Source of the DNA: CAVXHV01 sp963761445
GTDB taxonomy: Bacteria; Planctomycetota; Planctomycetia; Isosphaerales; Isosphaeraceae
Length of the DNA: 64,000 nt
Direction: 5' to 3'
NCBI GenBank assembly: GCA_963761445.1
Contig: CAVXHV010000004.1
Location: 1,674,001 to 1,738,000 of the forward strand
This document shows, one piece after another, positions 35,938 to 46,073 of the stretch. The position numbers and the translations under genes are program-made. Numbering within the stretch: the first letter of the stretch is position 1; each line of letters starts with the position of its first letter. Under the pieces are notes generated by a model. The model worked only from the letters and a program-made list of their open reading frames with translations, was not told the DNA's origin and did not search any database.

Positions 35938-38606
35938 TGGGTAGCGCGCCTCTGACAACGTCCATGGGGATCGAGCTAAGCCGCCCCTGGTGGCTGCTCG
36001 GGCTTTTTCGCTGCCCGTCCTGTTCTATTTCTTCCGCCGCAGTCTGGTCGATTTTGCACGCCCGCAGCGCGTCGGCTCGCTGGCGCTTCGCGCCCTGATC
36101 GTGGTGCTCCTCGTGCTGGCCCTGGCCGGGCTCTCCCGCGTCCGACCGACCCGCGAGCTGTTCGTCGTCTTCGCCGTCGATCGCAGCGAGAGCGTCGGTA
36201 CGCAAGGAATCGAAGCCGTCGATACGTTCTTGAACCAGGCCTTTGGGTCAGCCGGCAGCAACAAATACGCGGTGCTTCCGTTTGCCTCGGAGCCCGGAGC
36301 TCTCGTGCCCGGCCCGGTTGCAGCCGAGGAGCTCAAGAAACGCGCCGCCTCGGGCCCCGCGCAGGATGCCAGGCCCCGCGCGGCGCCCGCGGTTCCGGCC
36401 GACGCCGCGTCTCTCGATCGCAAGGGGACCGATCTCGCCGCCGCGCTCGAGGTCGCCGCCGCGGCGATTCCGCCGTTCTACGTGCCGCGCATCGTGCTCG
36501 TTTCCGACGGCAATCCCACCCGCGGCGACACGCTCCAGGCCGCCGCATCGCTGCGCGGCAAGGTCGAGATCCTCACCGTCCCTCTCCCGGGCAGAACCGA
36601 GCCCGAGGTGCAGCTCTCGTCCGTGATCGCCCCGGCCCAGGTCTTGCAAGGCGAGCCGTTCAATGTGGAAGTGGCCATCGACTCCAATCACGACGACGAC
36701 AAGGGGCGAGTCGAGGTCTTCCGCGGCGATATCAAGGTCGCCGAGCAGCCGGTCAAGCTCAAGAAGGGCGAAAACAAGCTCACGCTCAAGCAAACGATTG
36801 ATGCGGGCGGGCTCACTCCCGTGACCGCCCGGTTGAAGGGATACGAGGACACGCTGCTCGACAACAACAGCGACTTCGCCCTGATCTCGGCCGCCGGCAA
36901 GCCCCGAGTGCTCCTGCTCGAGAGCGATCCCGACCAGGCCAAGCACCTGACGTGGGCGCTCGAAGAGCAGAACATGCAGGTCGACGTCCGGCCCCCGCGG
37001 GGCGCCCCGAAAGCCTGGCCGAGCTCCAGAACTACGATCTCTTCATCCTTTCCAACGTTCCGGCCACCGCCCTGAGCCTGCGCCAGATGGAGGTGGCTCG
37101 GACGTACGTGCAAGACTTGGGTGGGGGCCTCATCATGCTGGGTGGCGACCAGTCCTTCGGTCTGGGCGGCTACTACAAGACCAGCCTCGAAGAGATCCTG
37201 CCGGTCCGCAGCGACTTCGAAAAGGAGAAAGAAAAACCCAGCCTGGCGCTCATGCTGGTGATCGACAAGTCGGGCTCGATGGGGGGTGAGAAGATCGAGA
37301 TGGCCAAGGAGGCGGCCCGGGCGGCCGTCGAGCTCTTGGGGCCCAGCGACAAGGTCGGCGTGCTGGCCTTCGAGGGAGAAAACTTCTGGATCAGCGAGAT
37401 GCACCCCGCCACCGACAAGGGCTTTGTCCTGGACCGGATCGCCAGCCTCGAGGCCGGCGGTGGAACCGTCATGGCCCCGGCGATGGAAGAAGCGCATGAG
37501 ACGCTGCGATCAACCGTTGCCAAGCTCAAGCATGTCATCATATTGACCGACGGCGTCTCCTCCCCCGGCGACTTCGAAGGGATCGCGCAGGCCATGACCG
37601 CCGACCGCATCACCTGCTCGACCGTGGCGATGGGCAGCGACGCCGACCAGTCGCTCCTCGAGGAGATCGCCCGCCTGGGCAACGGCCGGTCTTATGTGGC
37701 CGATGACCCCGGCCAGGTTCCCCAGATCTTCGCCAAGGAGACCGTCACCGCCAGCAAGTCGGCAATCAACGAGCAGCCGTTTCCCCCCACGGTCGTGCGC
37801 TCAACCCACGTCCTCTCGGAGCTTCGCATGGACGAAGCCCCGTTCTTGCTGGGATATGTCATCACCCGTCCCAAGCCCACCGCCGAGGTCATCCTGGCGA
37901 CCGAGTCGGGCGACCCCCTCCTCGCCTGGTGGCGCTACGGCCTGGGTGTCACCGTCGCATTCACCTCCGACGCCAAGGCACGCTGGGCCGCGGAATGGAT
38001 CTCCTGGCCCCAGTTCAGCCAGTTCTGGGCGCAGGTCGCCCGCCACGCCCTGCGCAAGGCCGAGGCAAAGGGAACTTTTGTCCAGATTGAGCGGAAAGGG
38101 CGGAAGGCCGTGGTGTCACTCGATGCGATCGAGCCTTCCGGGCGGTTCCTCAATCAGGTGGCAACCGACCTGACGCTGGTCGATCCCGGGCTCTCGACAA
38201 AGAAGGTTGAGATGGGGCAAGTTGCACGGGGCGTTATCAGGCGGAATTTGACGTCACCCGGCCCGGGTCTTACCAGTTGCTGTTCAGCCAGACCAAGGAG
38301 ACACAGGTTCTGGGCCGGCAGTCGCGCGGGCTGGCGGTGGGCTATCCCGACGAGCTGCGGCTGAAAGCGGTGAACACTGAGCTGTTGCGTTCGATCGCGG
38401 CTGCGGCTGTAGGCCAATTTGACCCCAAGGCCGAGTCGGTCTTCGCTCCGCCTGAGGCGACGGCCCCCCGGGCCGAGCCGCTATGGCCGCTCCTGGTCGC
38501 CGCGGCCGTGTTATTCTTTGTTCTGGACGTCGCCCTGCGCCGCATCGACCTGTCGCTGTTCTTTGCAAAACGGCGGCAGGTCTCACTTTCCACGCGAAGC
38601 ACATGA
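35937..38606 (+). CDS. membrane vWA protein with glutamine-amidotransferase-like domain, frame changes
   Basis: ATG 35937 overlaps the preceding stop; MGIELSRPWWLL at 35964 is an alternative start. The protein has N-terminal membrane helices (SLALRALIVVLLVLALAG), a first vWA-like segment (VVFAVDRSESVG), and an immunoglobulin-like middle (VEVFRGDIKVAEQPVKL). Then comes a class-I amidotransferase-like domain (PRVLLLESDPDQA, GGGLIMLGGDQSFGLGGYY) with no obvious catalytic Cys, and a second vWA domain with MIDAS DKSGSMGGEK. It ends in a C-terminal membrane helix (WPLLVAAAVLFFVLDVAL). Frame changes lie near 35995, 37000 and 38245. This double-vWA/GATase-like architecture is characteristic of planctomycete MoxR operons. 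Confidence 0.84.
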
Positions 38607-38692
38607 TCGTACAATCGTCGAATTGATCCGATCCGGTTGCGTTTTCAGCGGCGGGATTTTCGGCCCCTCGGTGCAATAAGGGAGCGGTTGCC

Positions 38693-40193
38693 ATGAGTGA
38701 GCGGATCATCGAATCTCTCGAGCCGGTGCGACGTCGGCAACTCTGGCTGGAGATCTTCCGCTGTAGTGCGATCGGCCTTCTGGTCGGCGCCCTCGCGGCT
38801 GTGGTCCTGGCCATCCTGCGCTGGCAGGACGGAGCCGGAGCAGCCCCCACGGCGCCGGGCGCCGCCAGTCTCGGCTGCGCGCCCTGATCGGCGCTCTGAT
38901 CGGAATATTACGCGGCCGCTCGATCCACCTCAGCGCGCGGCGGCCGTCGATCGTTGCTACGGCCTCAAGGATCGCGCCACGACCGCGATTGACTTCCTCC
39001 GCCGTGGCCGGCCCACGCCGGTCCACGTGCTGCAAGTCGCCGACGCCGAGCAGCACTTGGCCAGAATCGACCCTCGCAAGGTCGCACCGTATCGCATTCC
39101 CAGGGTGCTGCCGTATGCACTCGCCGCCGCGGCCCTGGCCCTTGGCCTTCTGCTCTGGCCGCAGTCGCCGCGCGTGCATGCCAGGCCCTCCGAGCCGCTC
39201 GAGGCCGTGCTCCAGGCCGCGATTGAAGCCGAAGAGAGCCTCGAAGACCTCGCCGACACGGCAAAGAAGGAAAACGACCCGAAGCTCAAAGACCTTGTCC
39301 AGAAGCTGAATGAGACGATCGAGGAGATGAAGCAGCCGGGGGTTGACACCAAGGAAGCCCTGGCCAAGCTTTCGGAAATGCAGGCCGCCATCGCCGCCCA
39401 GCAAGCCCAGTTCAACGTCGGGCTGGTTGATGCCCAGATGCAGGCCTTGGGTGAAGCCATGGCCTCGACCCAGGCCCTGAAAGGCGCCGGCCAGGCGCTC
39501 CAGCAAGGCAAGTACGACATGGCCGCCGAGCAGCTCGAAAAGGCAGAGCCCAAATTCGACCGCAAGGAAGCCAAGACGCTCAAGGAGAAGCTCGCCCAGG
39601 CCGCCAAGGCAATGGAGGACGCCGGCCTCTCCGACCTGAGCACAGCCACGACCGAGCTCTCCGAGGCGATCGAAGACGCCGATGCAGCGGCAGGCGCCTG
39701 CAAGAAGCTCGGCAACCTGGCCCGCAGCCAGGGCCGCCGCAAGAAAATCAACGACCTGCTTTCGCTTCAGTGCCGGAATCTCGGCGAGTGCAAAGGCAAC
39801 TGCCAGAAGAACAGCACTGCCAAGCTCCGCCTCCGCCAGAAATCCGACAAACCCAAGAACACGTGGGGCATGGCCACCAGCGGCAACACCGAAGGCGAGC
39901 TGACCAAGCTCGATTCCGCCCGCCAGAAGGAGCAGGTGAAAGGCCAGATGGGTGAAGGCCCATCGGAGACCGAAACAACGCACATGCCCGAGGGCAAGCA
40001 GGCGGCAGCGCGGGCCTATCGCGAGCAGTACCAGAAGTACCGCCGCATGACCGAAGCCGCACTCGATACCGAGCCGATTCCCCTGGGCCACCGCCAGACC
40101 ATCCGCCGCTACTTCGAGCTGATCCGCCCCCAGGGTGAAGAAGCCGACAAAGCCGCCGAGCCCGCCGCCAAAGCAGAGAAACCGCAACCGTAA
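38693..40193 (+). CDS. membrane-anchored coiled-coil protein of the MoxR operon, one frame change
   Basis: ATG 38693 begins MSERIIESLEPVRRRQLWLE, followed by one transmembrane helix (IGLLVGALAAVVLAILRW). The frame changes near 38870-38890 and continues with AVDRCYGLKDRATTAIDFL, a second helix (LPYALAAAALALGLLLW), then about 300 residues of Glu/Lys/Ala/Gln-rich helix (for example AEESLEDLADTAKKENDPKL and KLSEMQAAIAAQQAQFN) predicted to form coiled coil. It ends in a Pro/Ala/Glu tail. Architecture resembles DUF4175-like proteins downstream of planctomycete vWA genes. No enzymatic motif is seen. It is the last gene of the operon. Confidence 0.75.
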
Positions 40194-40208
40194 CCCGGTC
40201 GATTGTCG

Positions 40209-40700
40209 CCCTTCGCTCCGCGAAGGGATGCCGGGAACCCGCGTCGCCAGCGCGCAGCGTACATAAACCCCATGCGTCAGCGAGGCAGCGACTCGATAGT
40301 CGCCCTTCGCTCCGCGAAGGGATCTGTTCCCTGTCGGGCGCGGGTCTCATGCACCCGCAGGGTCGCCGCCCCGCTGTCGCCCTCCGCTCCACCAAGGGGC
40401 CATACACTAACCCGACGCGCCAGTTTTGATGTCGCGCATTTTGGTTCTTGCCCTGAAAGGGCACAACAAATCAGCCCAGGGCATCGCCCTGGGTCCCCGA
40501 ATCCAAACCATATTCAAGCCCTGTAAGGGCGGCACAATCGGAGGACCTCGCGCGATGCTGAGGTCGCTCGCGGAAATCCTGACCCATGCGGTTCGGAGGC
40601 ATTGTTTCGCCCTTTCAGGGCGACACCCTGTTTTCCTGGCGTCGTCCCCCAGGGCATCGCCCTGGGTTCCAGGGCATCGCCCTGGGGCCCAGTCATTTTT
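40209..40700. repeat. cluster of palindromic intergenic repeats (at least two families)
   Basis: CCCTTCGC-TCC-GCGAAGGG occurs at 40209-40227 and again at 40303-40321, with a degenerate third copy near 40375. From about 40450 a second family follows: GCCCTGAAAGGGC, AGCCCTGTAAGGGC, GCCCTTTCAGGGC and several CAGGGCATCGCCCTGG palindromes. These REP-like elements fill the spacer between the convergent vWA operon and SGNH gene. They probably form hairpins in both transcripts. No gene is supported in this stretch. Confidence 0.85.
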
Positions 40701-42582
40701 TCCGGCTCCTCACCGAGCTACTTTCCTCGCCAGCTTCTTCGCCTCGAGCGCACCTGGCCCCCACCGGCACGCCCAGATTAGGCAGCCCGAGCGCCTCGGC
40801 CGCCTCGCCATCGGCCAGGCGCTTGATGGCTCGGCCAAATGCCGTCGCCTTCGCCTCCCGCTCGCTGCGGTCATGCCGCAAGAGCGCGGTTCCCGACCCG
40901 AACATGTAGCCTTGTTCGGCGACGAGTCGCCATTCCCGCGTGCCCAATCCAAACCGAGCCGCGCAGGCCGCGATGTCGATTCGGGGAGCCGGCACCCCAT
41001 TCGCAAAGCCCAGGGCCCCGCGCTCGCGAATCGCATCGAGGATCGCCTGTGCGAGCGTGACCTGTCCCAGGACCGACGGGTGCATTGCGTCCATGAAGAG
41101 CCCATCGTCGAGCATGCCATTTGCCCCGATTGCATGGAACAGCGCCTGGCCGTCCACGAGCGGGCAACCATCGCGCGCGGCCACGTCGCGATACACCTCC
41201 TGGAACGCCGACAGACAGCGCATCGGCATCCCGTCGCAGTCCCGCGCCTTGACAAAGTGTTCGTAAGCCTCGACGCACGCTCCTGCGTTTGCCAGCAGTC
41301 GTGCCAGGCGATAATGCGTCTCGGCGAAACCTGGTTGCGATTGGAGCAGCAACCGATATCCTTCCTCGGCACGCAGTGGGTCGGTCGCCTCCAGTCCGCG
41401 CGTAGCCAGGAATTCACGACCAAATGCGTCGCGTCCGGCGCTCGTGGTCTCGGCCGGCAGGTAAGAGCGATTGGGGTCGAATCCCGCGTCATTGGCCGGA
41501 GGAACGACCAGGATCGCGAGCGCTCCCGTGCGCTGGCAGTAGCCGGCGATCGAATCAAGACGGCGCCGGAAATCATCCAGACGCACCGCATACTCTGCGG
41601 CCGTGAACGCCGGAGTGTCGACCAGCGGAGGGCGCATACCACGGGGCGGCACCACCCCGACGCGAAACCGATCGGCCGTGTCGCGGATCAAGCTGCAAAC
41701 CGGCGAGACCCTCGCTGCAAGATCGTCAAGCTTTTGCAGCGGCGGCGCTTTCTCGTCGACGTAGTAGTTTAGCTTCCGCGACCAGGGGATCCTCGATGCG
41801 AACTCGTTGTGGCCGGAGTACACGATGAGGGCATCCGGCCGGCGCTCGAGAGCACCCAGCTTCTGATATTGCTCCTCGAGCGTGGCCCCCGGCTCGGCGA
41901 GCATCTCGACATGGACGCTCTGGCCCGGGACTGCTTTTTCGAGCTGCCAGGCCACGATCTTCCCCACCGAGAGCCATCGCTCAAACGGCAGTCCAAATGC
42001 ACTCGACCCGCCGAGCACGGCCAGAGTCACGCCGGGCTCGCGCGAGGTTTCCCTGAGTCGCCCCTCGCCAAGCAAGGGCCCTTTGGTTACGCGGCGCTCG
42101 CGCAACGATTCGGCAAACCGATCCGAAAGCTCTGCCCCGCCGTCGGCCGGTGCACTTCCAAGCTCGGTTTTGGCGCGCCCGAACCCGACAACCACCTCGG
42201 CCAGTCCGATCGCAACCAGCGAGGACATACAAACCGACAATCCGCGTGCGGCCGTGTGTCCCATGGCCGCCTTTCGCTTCGCCACAGGCAGTCGCGACAA
42301 TTCGCGTGCGGCTGCGTCTGACCCGGTGCCGCTTCTCCGTGCCCGCCAGAGCATCGTGCTGAAGAGCATCGTGCCCGCCGGGAGCACAGCCAGAGCCAGA
42401 ACGTAAACGATTTCAAGCCCGATCAAAAAGCCGAGCGTCGCCTTTCGCCTGATCATGGGTGTGATCATCACTCCGAGCCAGGGCAGCGCGACGAGCGCAG
42501 CCGCAATGAACACGCCCAGGACCAGTGACACCGCAATCAGTCCAGAAAGCCGTCGGCTCGCCGATCGCCTGAATATGGCCAT
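40693..42582 (-). CDS. multi-TM protein with SGNH/GDSL hydrolase-like domain (copy 1)
   Basis: An intact 629-residue protein. Three to four N-terminal membrane helices (for example LIAVSLVLGVFIAAALVALP and IGLEIVYVLALAVLPAG) precede a soluble domain. SGNH-type blocks are visible: LGGSSAFGLPFE (candidate nucleophile Ser), VYSGHNEF (block with Asn), and DAMHPSVLGQ (Asp-His pair). A TPR-like helical insert (LLLQSQPGFAETHYRLARLL) interrupts the fold. It is a tandem paralogue of 42612-44450, 29 bases away, so the two probably form an operon. SGNH enzymes are esterases or O-acetyl transferases/hydrolases. The membrane part suggests action on envelope polysaccharide (inference). Confidence 0.8.
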   Translation of the reverse strand: MAIFRRSASRRLSGLIAVSLVLGVFIAAALVALPWLGVMITPMIRRKATLGFLIGLEIVYVLALAVLPAGTMLFSTMLWRARRSGTGSDAAARELSRLPVAKRKAAMGHTAARGLSVCMSSLVAIGLAEVVVGFGRAKTELGSAPADGGAELSDRFAESLRERRVTKGPLLGEGRLRETSREPGVTLAVLGGSSAFGLPFERWLSVGKIVAWQLEKAVPGQSVHVEMLAEPGATLEEQYQKLGALERRPDALIVYSGHNEFASRIPWSRKLNYYVDEKAPPLQKLDDLAARVSPVCSLIRDTADRFRVGVVPPRGMRPPLVDTPAFTAAEYAVRLDDFRRRLDSIAGYCQRTGALAILVVPPANDAGFDPNRSYLPAETTSAGRDAFGREFLATRGLEATDPLRAEEGYRLLLQSQPGFAETHYRLARLLANAGACVEAYEHFVKARDCDGMPMRCLSAFQEVYRDVAARDGCPLVDGQALFHAIGANGMLDDGLFMDAMHPSVLGQVTLAQAILDAIRERGALGFANGVPAPRIDIAACAARFGLGTREWRLVAEQGYMFGSGTALLRHDRSEREAKATAFGRAIKRLADGEAAEALGLPNLGVPVGARCARGEEAGEESSSVRSRKK

Positions 42583-42611
42583 GCCGTGGAATCCTCTCCC
42601 GATTCGATCTC

Positions 42612-44450
42612 TCAGTTGCTATTGTCGAGCGCAACGGCCCCCGCCGGCACCCCCAGATTCGGCATTCCGATGGCCTCCGGCGCCTCACCACTGGCCAGGC
42701 GCTGAACGGCTCTGCGAAAGGCCGCCATTCTCGCTTCGCGGCGCGCTCCGATCGTGTCGCAAGACGCGGTTCCCCACGCGAACATGCACCCTCGCTCGGC
42801 GATGAGTCTCCAGTCCTTCGCATGCAATCCAAAGTGAGTGGCACATTCCGCCATGCCGATTCTGGGAGCCGGCACAGGATTGGGCCAGCCGAAGGCGCTA
42901 CGGGACTTGAGCATATCGAGGATTCCCTGCGCAATCACGACTTGTCCCCATAAACTCGGGTGCATCGCGTCCATGAAAAGCTGGTCGTCGAGCAGACCGT
43001 GCGGCCCGACCGAGTGCAATAAACTCTGGCCGTCCACGAGCGCACAATCGTGGCGTGCGGCCACCTCGCGATAAGCCTCCTGGAAGGGTGTCGTGCAGCG
43101 CATCGGCATGCCGTCGCAATCCCTCGCCTTGACGAAGTGCTCATAAGCCTCGTCCCACGCACCTGCATGTTCCAGCAGACCGGCCACGCGATAGTGCGTC
43201 TCGGCGAAGCCGGGTTGCCTTTCAAGCAGCAAGCGATAGAGCGCCATGGCCCGCGCCGGGTCAGTCGACTCGAGCCCTCGCGCGGCCATGAATTCGCGAG
43301 CGAACGCCTCACGCCCGGCTCGCGTGGTCTCTGCGGGCAGAAACGATCGGTTGGGGTCGAACCGCGCGTCGTTCGATGGCGGAACGACGAGCATGATGAG
43401 CGCTCCGATGCGCCGGCCATAGCTCGCGATCGCATCCAGCCGGCGCCGGAAATCGGCCAGCCGCGCGGCGTACTCCGCGGCGGTGTAAGCCGGAGAATCG
43501 ACCAGAGGGGGCCGCAGCCCATTGGGCGGAATCAGTCCGACGCAAAACCTGTCGGCCGTCTCGCGAATCAAGCGGCACACCGGCGAGGCCCGCGCTGCAA
43601 GATCGTCAAGCCTTTGCAGCAACGACGGTCTCTCATCGATGTAGTATTCCAGCTTCCGCGACCAGGGAATGGTGGCTGAGAACTCGTTGTGGCCGCAATA
43701 GACGATGAGGGCATCGGGCCGTCGCTTGAGACCGCCCAGCTTCCGAAACTGCCGCTCGAGCGTGGCACCCGGCTCGGCAAGCATTTCGACTTGAAACTTC
43801 CGCCCGGGCATGGCTCCTTCAAGCTGCCAGGCCACGATCTTGCCCACGGAAAACCAGCGCTCAAACGGAATCCCGAATGCACTCGACTCGCCCAGCACGG
43901 CAAGAGTCACGCCAGCCTCGCGCGAAGTCTCGTTTGTAGCAGGCACACGCCGTGTGCCGTCCGCGATAACTCCGCGCTCGCGCAGACTTTCGGCAACCCG
44001 TTCAGTAAGTTCTGCCTCCGCATAAGAATCACCATCAGCAAGCTCGGCCCCCGACCGCCTGAGCCCGACAACCAGTTCGGCCGCACCGATCGCAAGCAAC
44101 GAGGAGACACAAAGCAACAACCCGCGTGCAGCCCCGTGCCCCATAGTCGCCTTTCGCTCCGCGAAAGTGCGTCCCAACAATCCGCCCGCAGCAGCACGCC
44201 CCTTCGCCCCCTTCCAGAGCAGCGCGCTGAAGATGATCATGCCCGCACCAAGCACAACCAGGGCCGCAACGTAAGTGATCTCGAGCCCGATCAAAAAGGC
44301 GAGCGTCCCTTTTCGCAGCTTCGTGGGAGTGATAATCACCCCGATCCAGGGCAGAGCGAGCAAGATCGCCGCGACAAACGCCCCCAGGACGAGTGCCGCC
44401 GAAATCAGTCTGCCCAGCTTCAGACCCGACGATCGACTGAATACGACCAT
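42612..44450 (-). CDS. multi-TM protein with SGNH/GDSL hydrolase-like domain (copy 2)
   Basis: An intact 612-residue paralogue of the preceding entry with the same layout: N-terminal membrane helices (ALVLGAFVAAILLALPWIGV), LGESSAFGIPFE, VYCGHNEF, a TPR-like insert (LLLERQPGFAETHYRVAGLL) and DAMHPSLWGQ. The catalytic blocks are conserved in both copies, so both may be active. A segment in front of ETSREAGV (VIADGTRRVPAT) is encoded by a palindromic repeat-like sequence and does not resemble the same place in copy 1. It is the first gene of the pair in transcription order. Confidence 0.8.
   Translation of the reverse strand: MVVFSRSSGLKLGRLISAALVLGAFVAAILLALPWIGVIITPTKLRKGTLAFLIGLEITYVAALVVLGAGMIIFSALLWKGAKGRAAAGGLLGRTFAERKATMGHGAARGLLLCVSSLLAIGAAELVVGLRRSGAELADGDSYAEAELTERVAESLRERGVIADGTRRVPATNETSREAGVTLAVLGESSAFGIPFERWFSVGKIVAWQLEGAMPGRKFQVEMLAEPGATLERQFRKLGGLKRRPDALIVYCGHNEFSATIPWSRKLEYYIDERPSLLQRLDDLAARASPVCRLIRETADRFCVGLIPPNGLRPPLVDSPAYTAAEYAARLADFRRRLDAIASYGRRIGALIMLVVPPSNDARFDPNRSFLPAETTRAGREAFAREFMAARGLESTDPARAMALYRLLLERQPGFAETHYRVAGLLEHAGAWDEAYEHFVKARDCDGMPMRCTTPFQEAYREVAARHDCALVDGQSLLHSVGPHGLLDDQLFMDAMHPSLWGQVVIAQGILDMLKSRSAFGWPNPVPAPRIGMAECATHFGLHAKDWRLIAERGCMFAWGTASCDTIGARREARMAAFRRAVQRLASGEAPEAIGMPNLGVPAGAVALDNSN
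43942..43958. repeat. palindromic repeat-like sequence inside SGNH copy 2
   Basis: GGCACAC-GCC-GTGTGCC forms a perfect 7-bp stem inside the coding region. Its flanks (GTAGCA and CGTCCGCG) also resemble the spacer repeats of planctomycetes. A second coding palindrome, CTTTCGCTCCGCGAAAG, lies near 44153-44169 and matches the spacer repeats at 40209 and 40303. Confidence 0.6.
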
Positions 44451-44642
44451 CCCAACGAATCCCCCGGCTTGATCTCACCCTTACTCATTGTCGAGCACCC
44501 CGGTCATTGCGCCAACGCTCGGCCAACCCGGGGGATATCGCACTGGTCTGCGTCCTTCGCGCCGGGTGCGACGCCGCGATACACTGAGCGCGACAAGGTC
44601 ACCCGGTCGCGGGCCACGACGGTCGCAGATGGGGAACTTCAT

Positions 44643-45314
44643 GTGAGCGGTTCCACCGCAAAGGCCAAACCCCATTGGCGAGACTGGTTTCGATACGTGC
44701 GTTTCCGCGTGCGCACGATGCTCGTGCTCGTCCTGGTTACCGGCGGTTGGCTGGGCTGGTTCGTTCGAAGTGCGCGGATCCAGCATGATGCCGTGGCGGC
44801 CGTCGAGCGAGGAGGGGGGAGTGTCAAGTACAGTTGGCAGTGGAAAAACGGCCGCGAGATCCCGTACGCGGACCAATCGCCGCCGTGGCCCGAATGGCTG
44901 GTTGACCTCTTCGGCATCCATTACTTCGGGCATGTCACCAAGGTCGTCAACACGACCGCGGGAAATGCCGATGCAGGAATGGGCTCGATCGGGACTCTCC
45001 GGGGGCTCGAAGAGCTGGAACTGGGCGGATTCCTGGTCACCGACGCCGGACTCAGGCATCTCAAAGATCTGACCAGCCTTCAGTCGCTCGACATCTCGTG
45101 CTGCGACGTGACCGATGAGGGGCTGGCCTATCTCAAGGGCCTCACCCGCCTGAAGGTTCTTTCCTTGAGGAGAACGTGGGTCACCGACGCTGGACTTGCT
45201 CACTTGAAAAGTCTGACCAGACTTGAGCTGCTGGACCTCGAAGAAACACAAGTCACCGACGGCGGAGTTCGAGATCTGAAGCGCGCGTTGCCCACCACAA
45301 TCATCAGGCGGTGA
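44643..45314 (+). CDS. membrane-anchored leucine-rich repeat protein
   Basis: The start is taken as GTG 44643 (VSGSTAKAKPHWRDW), preceded by GGGGAAC; about 223 residues. One N-terminal membrane helix (TMLVLVLVTGGWLGWFV) is followed by four leucine-rich repeats of the type LxxLxxLDLxxTxVTDxGLxxL, for example LEELELGGFLVTDAGLRHL and LSLRRTWVTDAGLAHL. Short anchored LRR proteins with the VTDAGL signature are abundant in planctomycetes and lack a defined role. It overlaps the next gene by 4 bases. The upstream reading frame extends further but is only the antisense of the SGNH gene. Confidence 0.82.
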   Translation: MSGSTAKAKPHWRDWFRYVRFRVRTMLVLVLVTGGWLGWFVRSARIQHDAVAAVERGGGSVKYSWQWKNGREIPYADQSPPWPEWLVDLFGIHYFGHVTKVVNTTAGNADAGMGSIGTLRGLEELELGGFLVTDAGLRHLKDLTSLQSLDISCCDVTDEGLAYLKGLTRLKVLSLRRTWVTDAGLAHLKSLTRLELLDLEETQVTDGGVRDLKRALPTTIIRR

Positions 45315-45580
45315 GAAAACCGATGCCCCGCCAGTCGCACCGCAGTGTGTGGACGATCCGTGGGATGATGATCATGATCGCGATTGTCGCCGTCATTCTC
45401 GGGGGCGAGCGGTTTCTGTATCAGCTCGTGGACCTTTGGCTGAGCCTCACCAATCCCCCGCGCCTGCCCCATCGCCCCATGCTCGTGACGTTCATTCTCA
45501 ATGTGCCGATCTGGCTGGTCCTGGCCTGCCTCTTCCGATACATGCGGCATCGCCCGTCGGACGCCGATCGCGACCGGTGA
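45311..45580 (+). CDS. small membrane protein
   Basis: An 89-residue protein (GTG 45311 overlapping the LRR stop, or ATG 45323 giving MPRQSHRSVW). It has two hydrophobic segments (GMMIMIAIVAVILGG and PMLVTFILNVPIWLVLACLF). The WTIRGMMIMIAIVA start is reminiscent of short planctomycete membrane proteins of the 'LRTLMIAVAV' type. It is translationally coupled to the LRR gene. Function unknown. Confidence 0.6.
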   Translation: MRKPMPRQSHRSVWTIRGMMIMIAIVAVILGGERFLYQLVDLWLSLTNPPRLPHRPMLVTFILNVPIWLVLACLFRYMRHRPSDADRDR

Positions 45581-45615
45581 GCATACCGGCTGAGGCCAAT
45601 GGCAATCCGTCGTGC

Positions 45616-46066
45616 ATGACGCGCCTTGTTCAGATACAGTGTGCTGGTAACCGGCTTTTTCATGCGACGCGGAGCAGCCAGGTGATCACACTGCTCTTGA
45701 GCACCGGCGGATTCTGGATCTTGCCGGTGCTCGCCTTCGGCTGGGTCGTGCACAAACCCGCGGACGTCATGTGGCGAGACTACTTCGCTGCCGCACGACC
45801 GCGATTTCGGCGCGGGCGAGTTCACTTGAAGACGCTTTGCATTGTGGTGTTGCTGATATCGCTCGACACGGCGTGCACGATGGCGTTTTGGGGCAGGGAC
45901 TTCGCCTCTGTCTGCATTCTCGCCGATCTCGCGGTCGTTGGGCTCACTGCGGCTCGTGGCAACTGTTATCGCGCTGTCGCCGCGGCAGGCCGTGGTGACT
46001 GTCGTGTTGTTCGCATCGGTCGCGATGATCACGATCTGGGGTCTGCTGCGCGGATTCGCGCTCTGA
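45616..46066 (+). CDS. small multi-TM membrane protein, one frame change
   Basis: ATG 45616 (MTRLVQIQCAGNRLF) begins a protein of about 150 residues with hydrophobic segments VITLLLSTGGFWILPVLAFG, LKTLCIVVLLISLDTACTM and, after a frame change near 45935, SLRLVATVIALSPRQAVVTV followed by VLFASVAMITIWGLLRGF to the stop at 46066. The second half is hydrophobic and sensible only in the shifted frame, which argues for an indel. It follows the small membrane gene by 35 bases. No family recognised. Confidence 0.55.
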
Positions 46067-46073
46067 TTCAGGC

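Noticed and set aside
38706..40187. Minus-strand open frame of 493 codons opposite the coiled-coil gene
   Set aside because: Leu/Gly-rich antisense of the Glu/Lys/Ala coiled coil; no start signal or domain.
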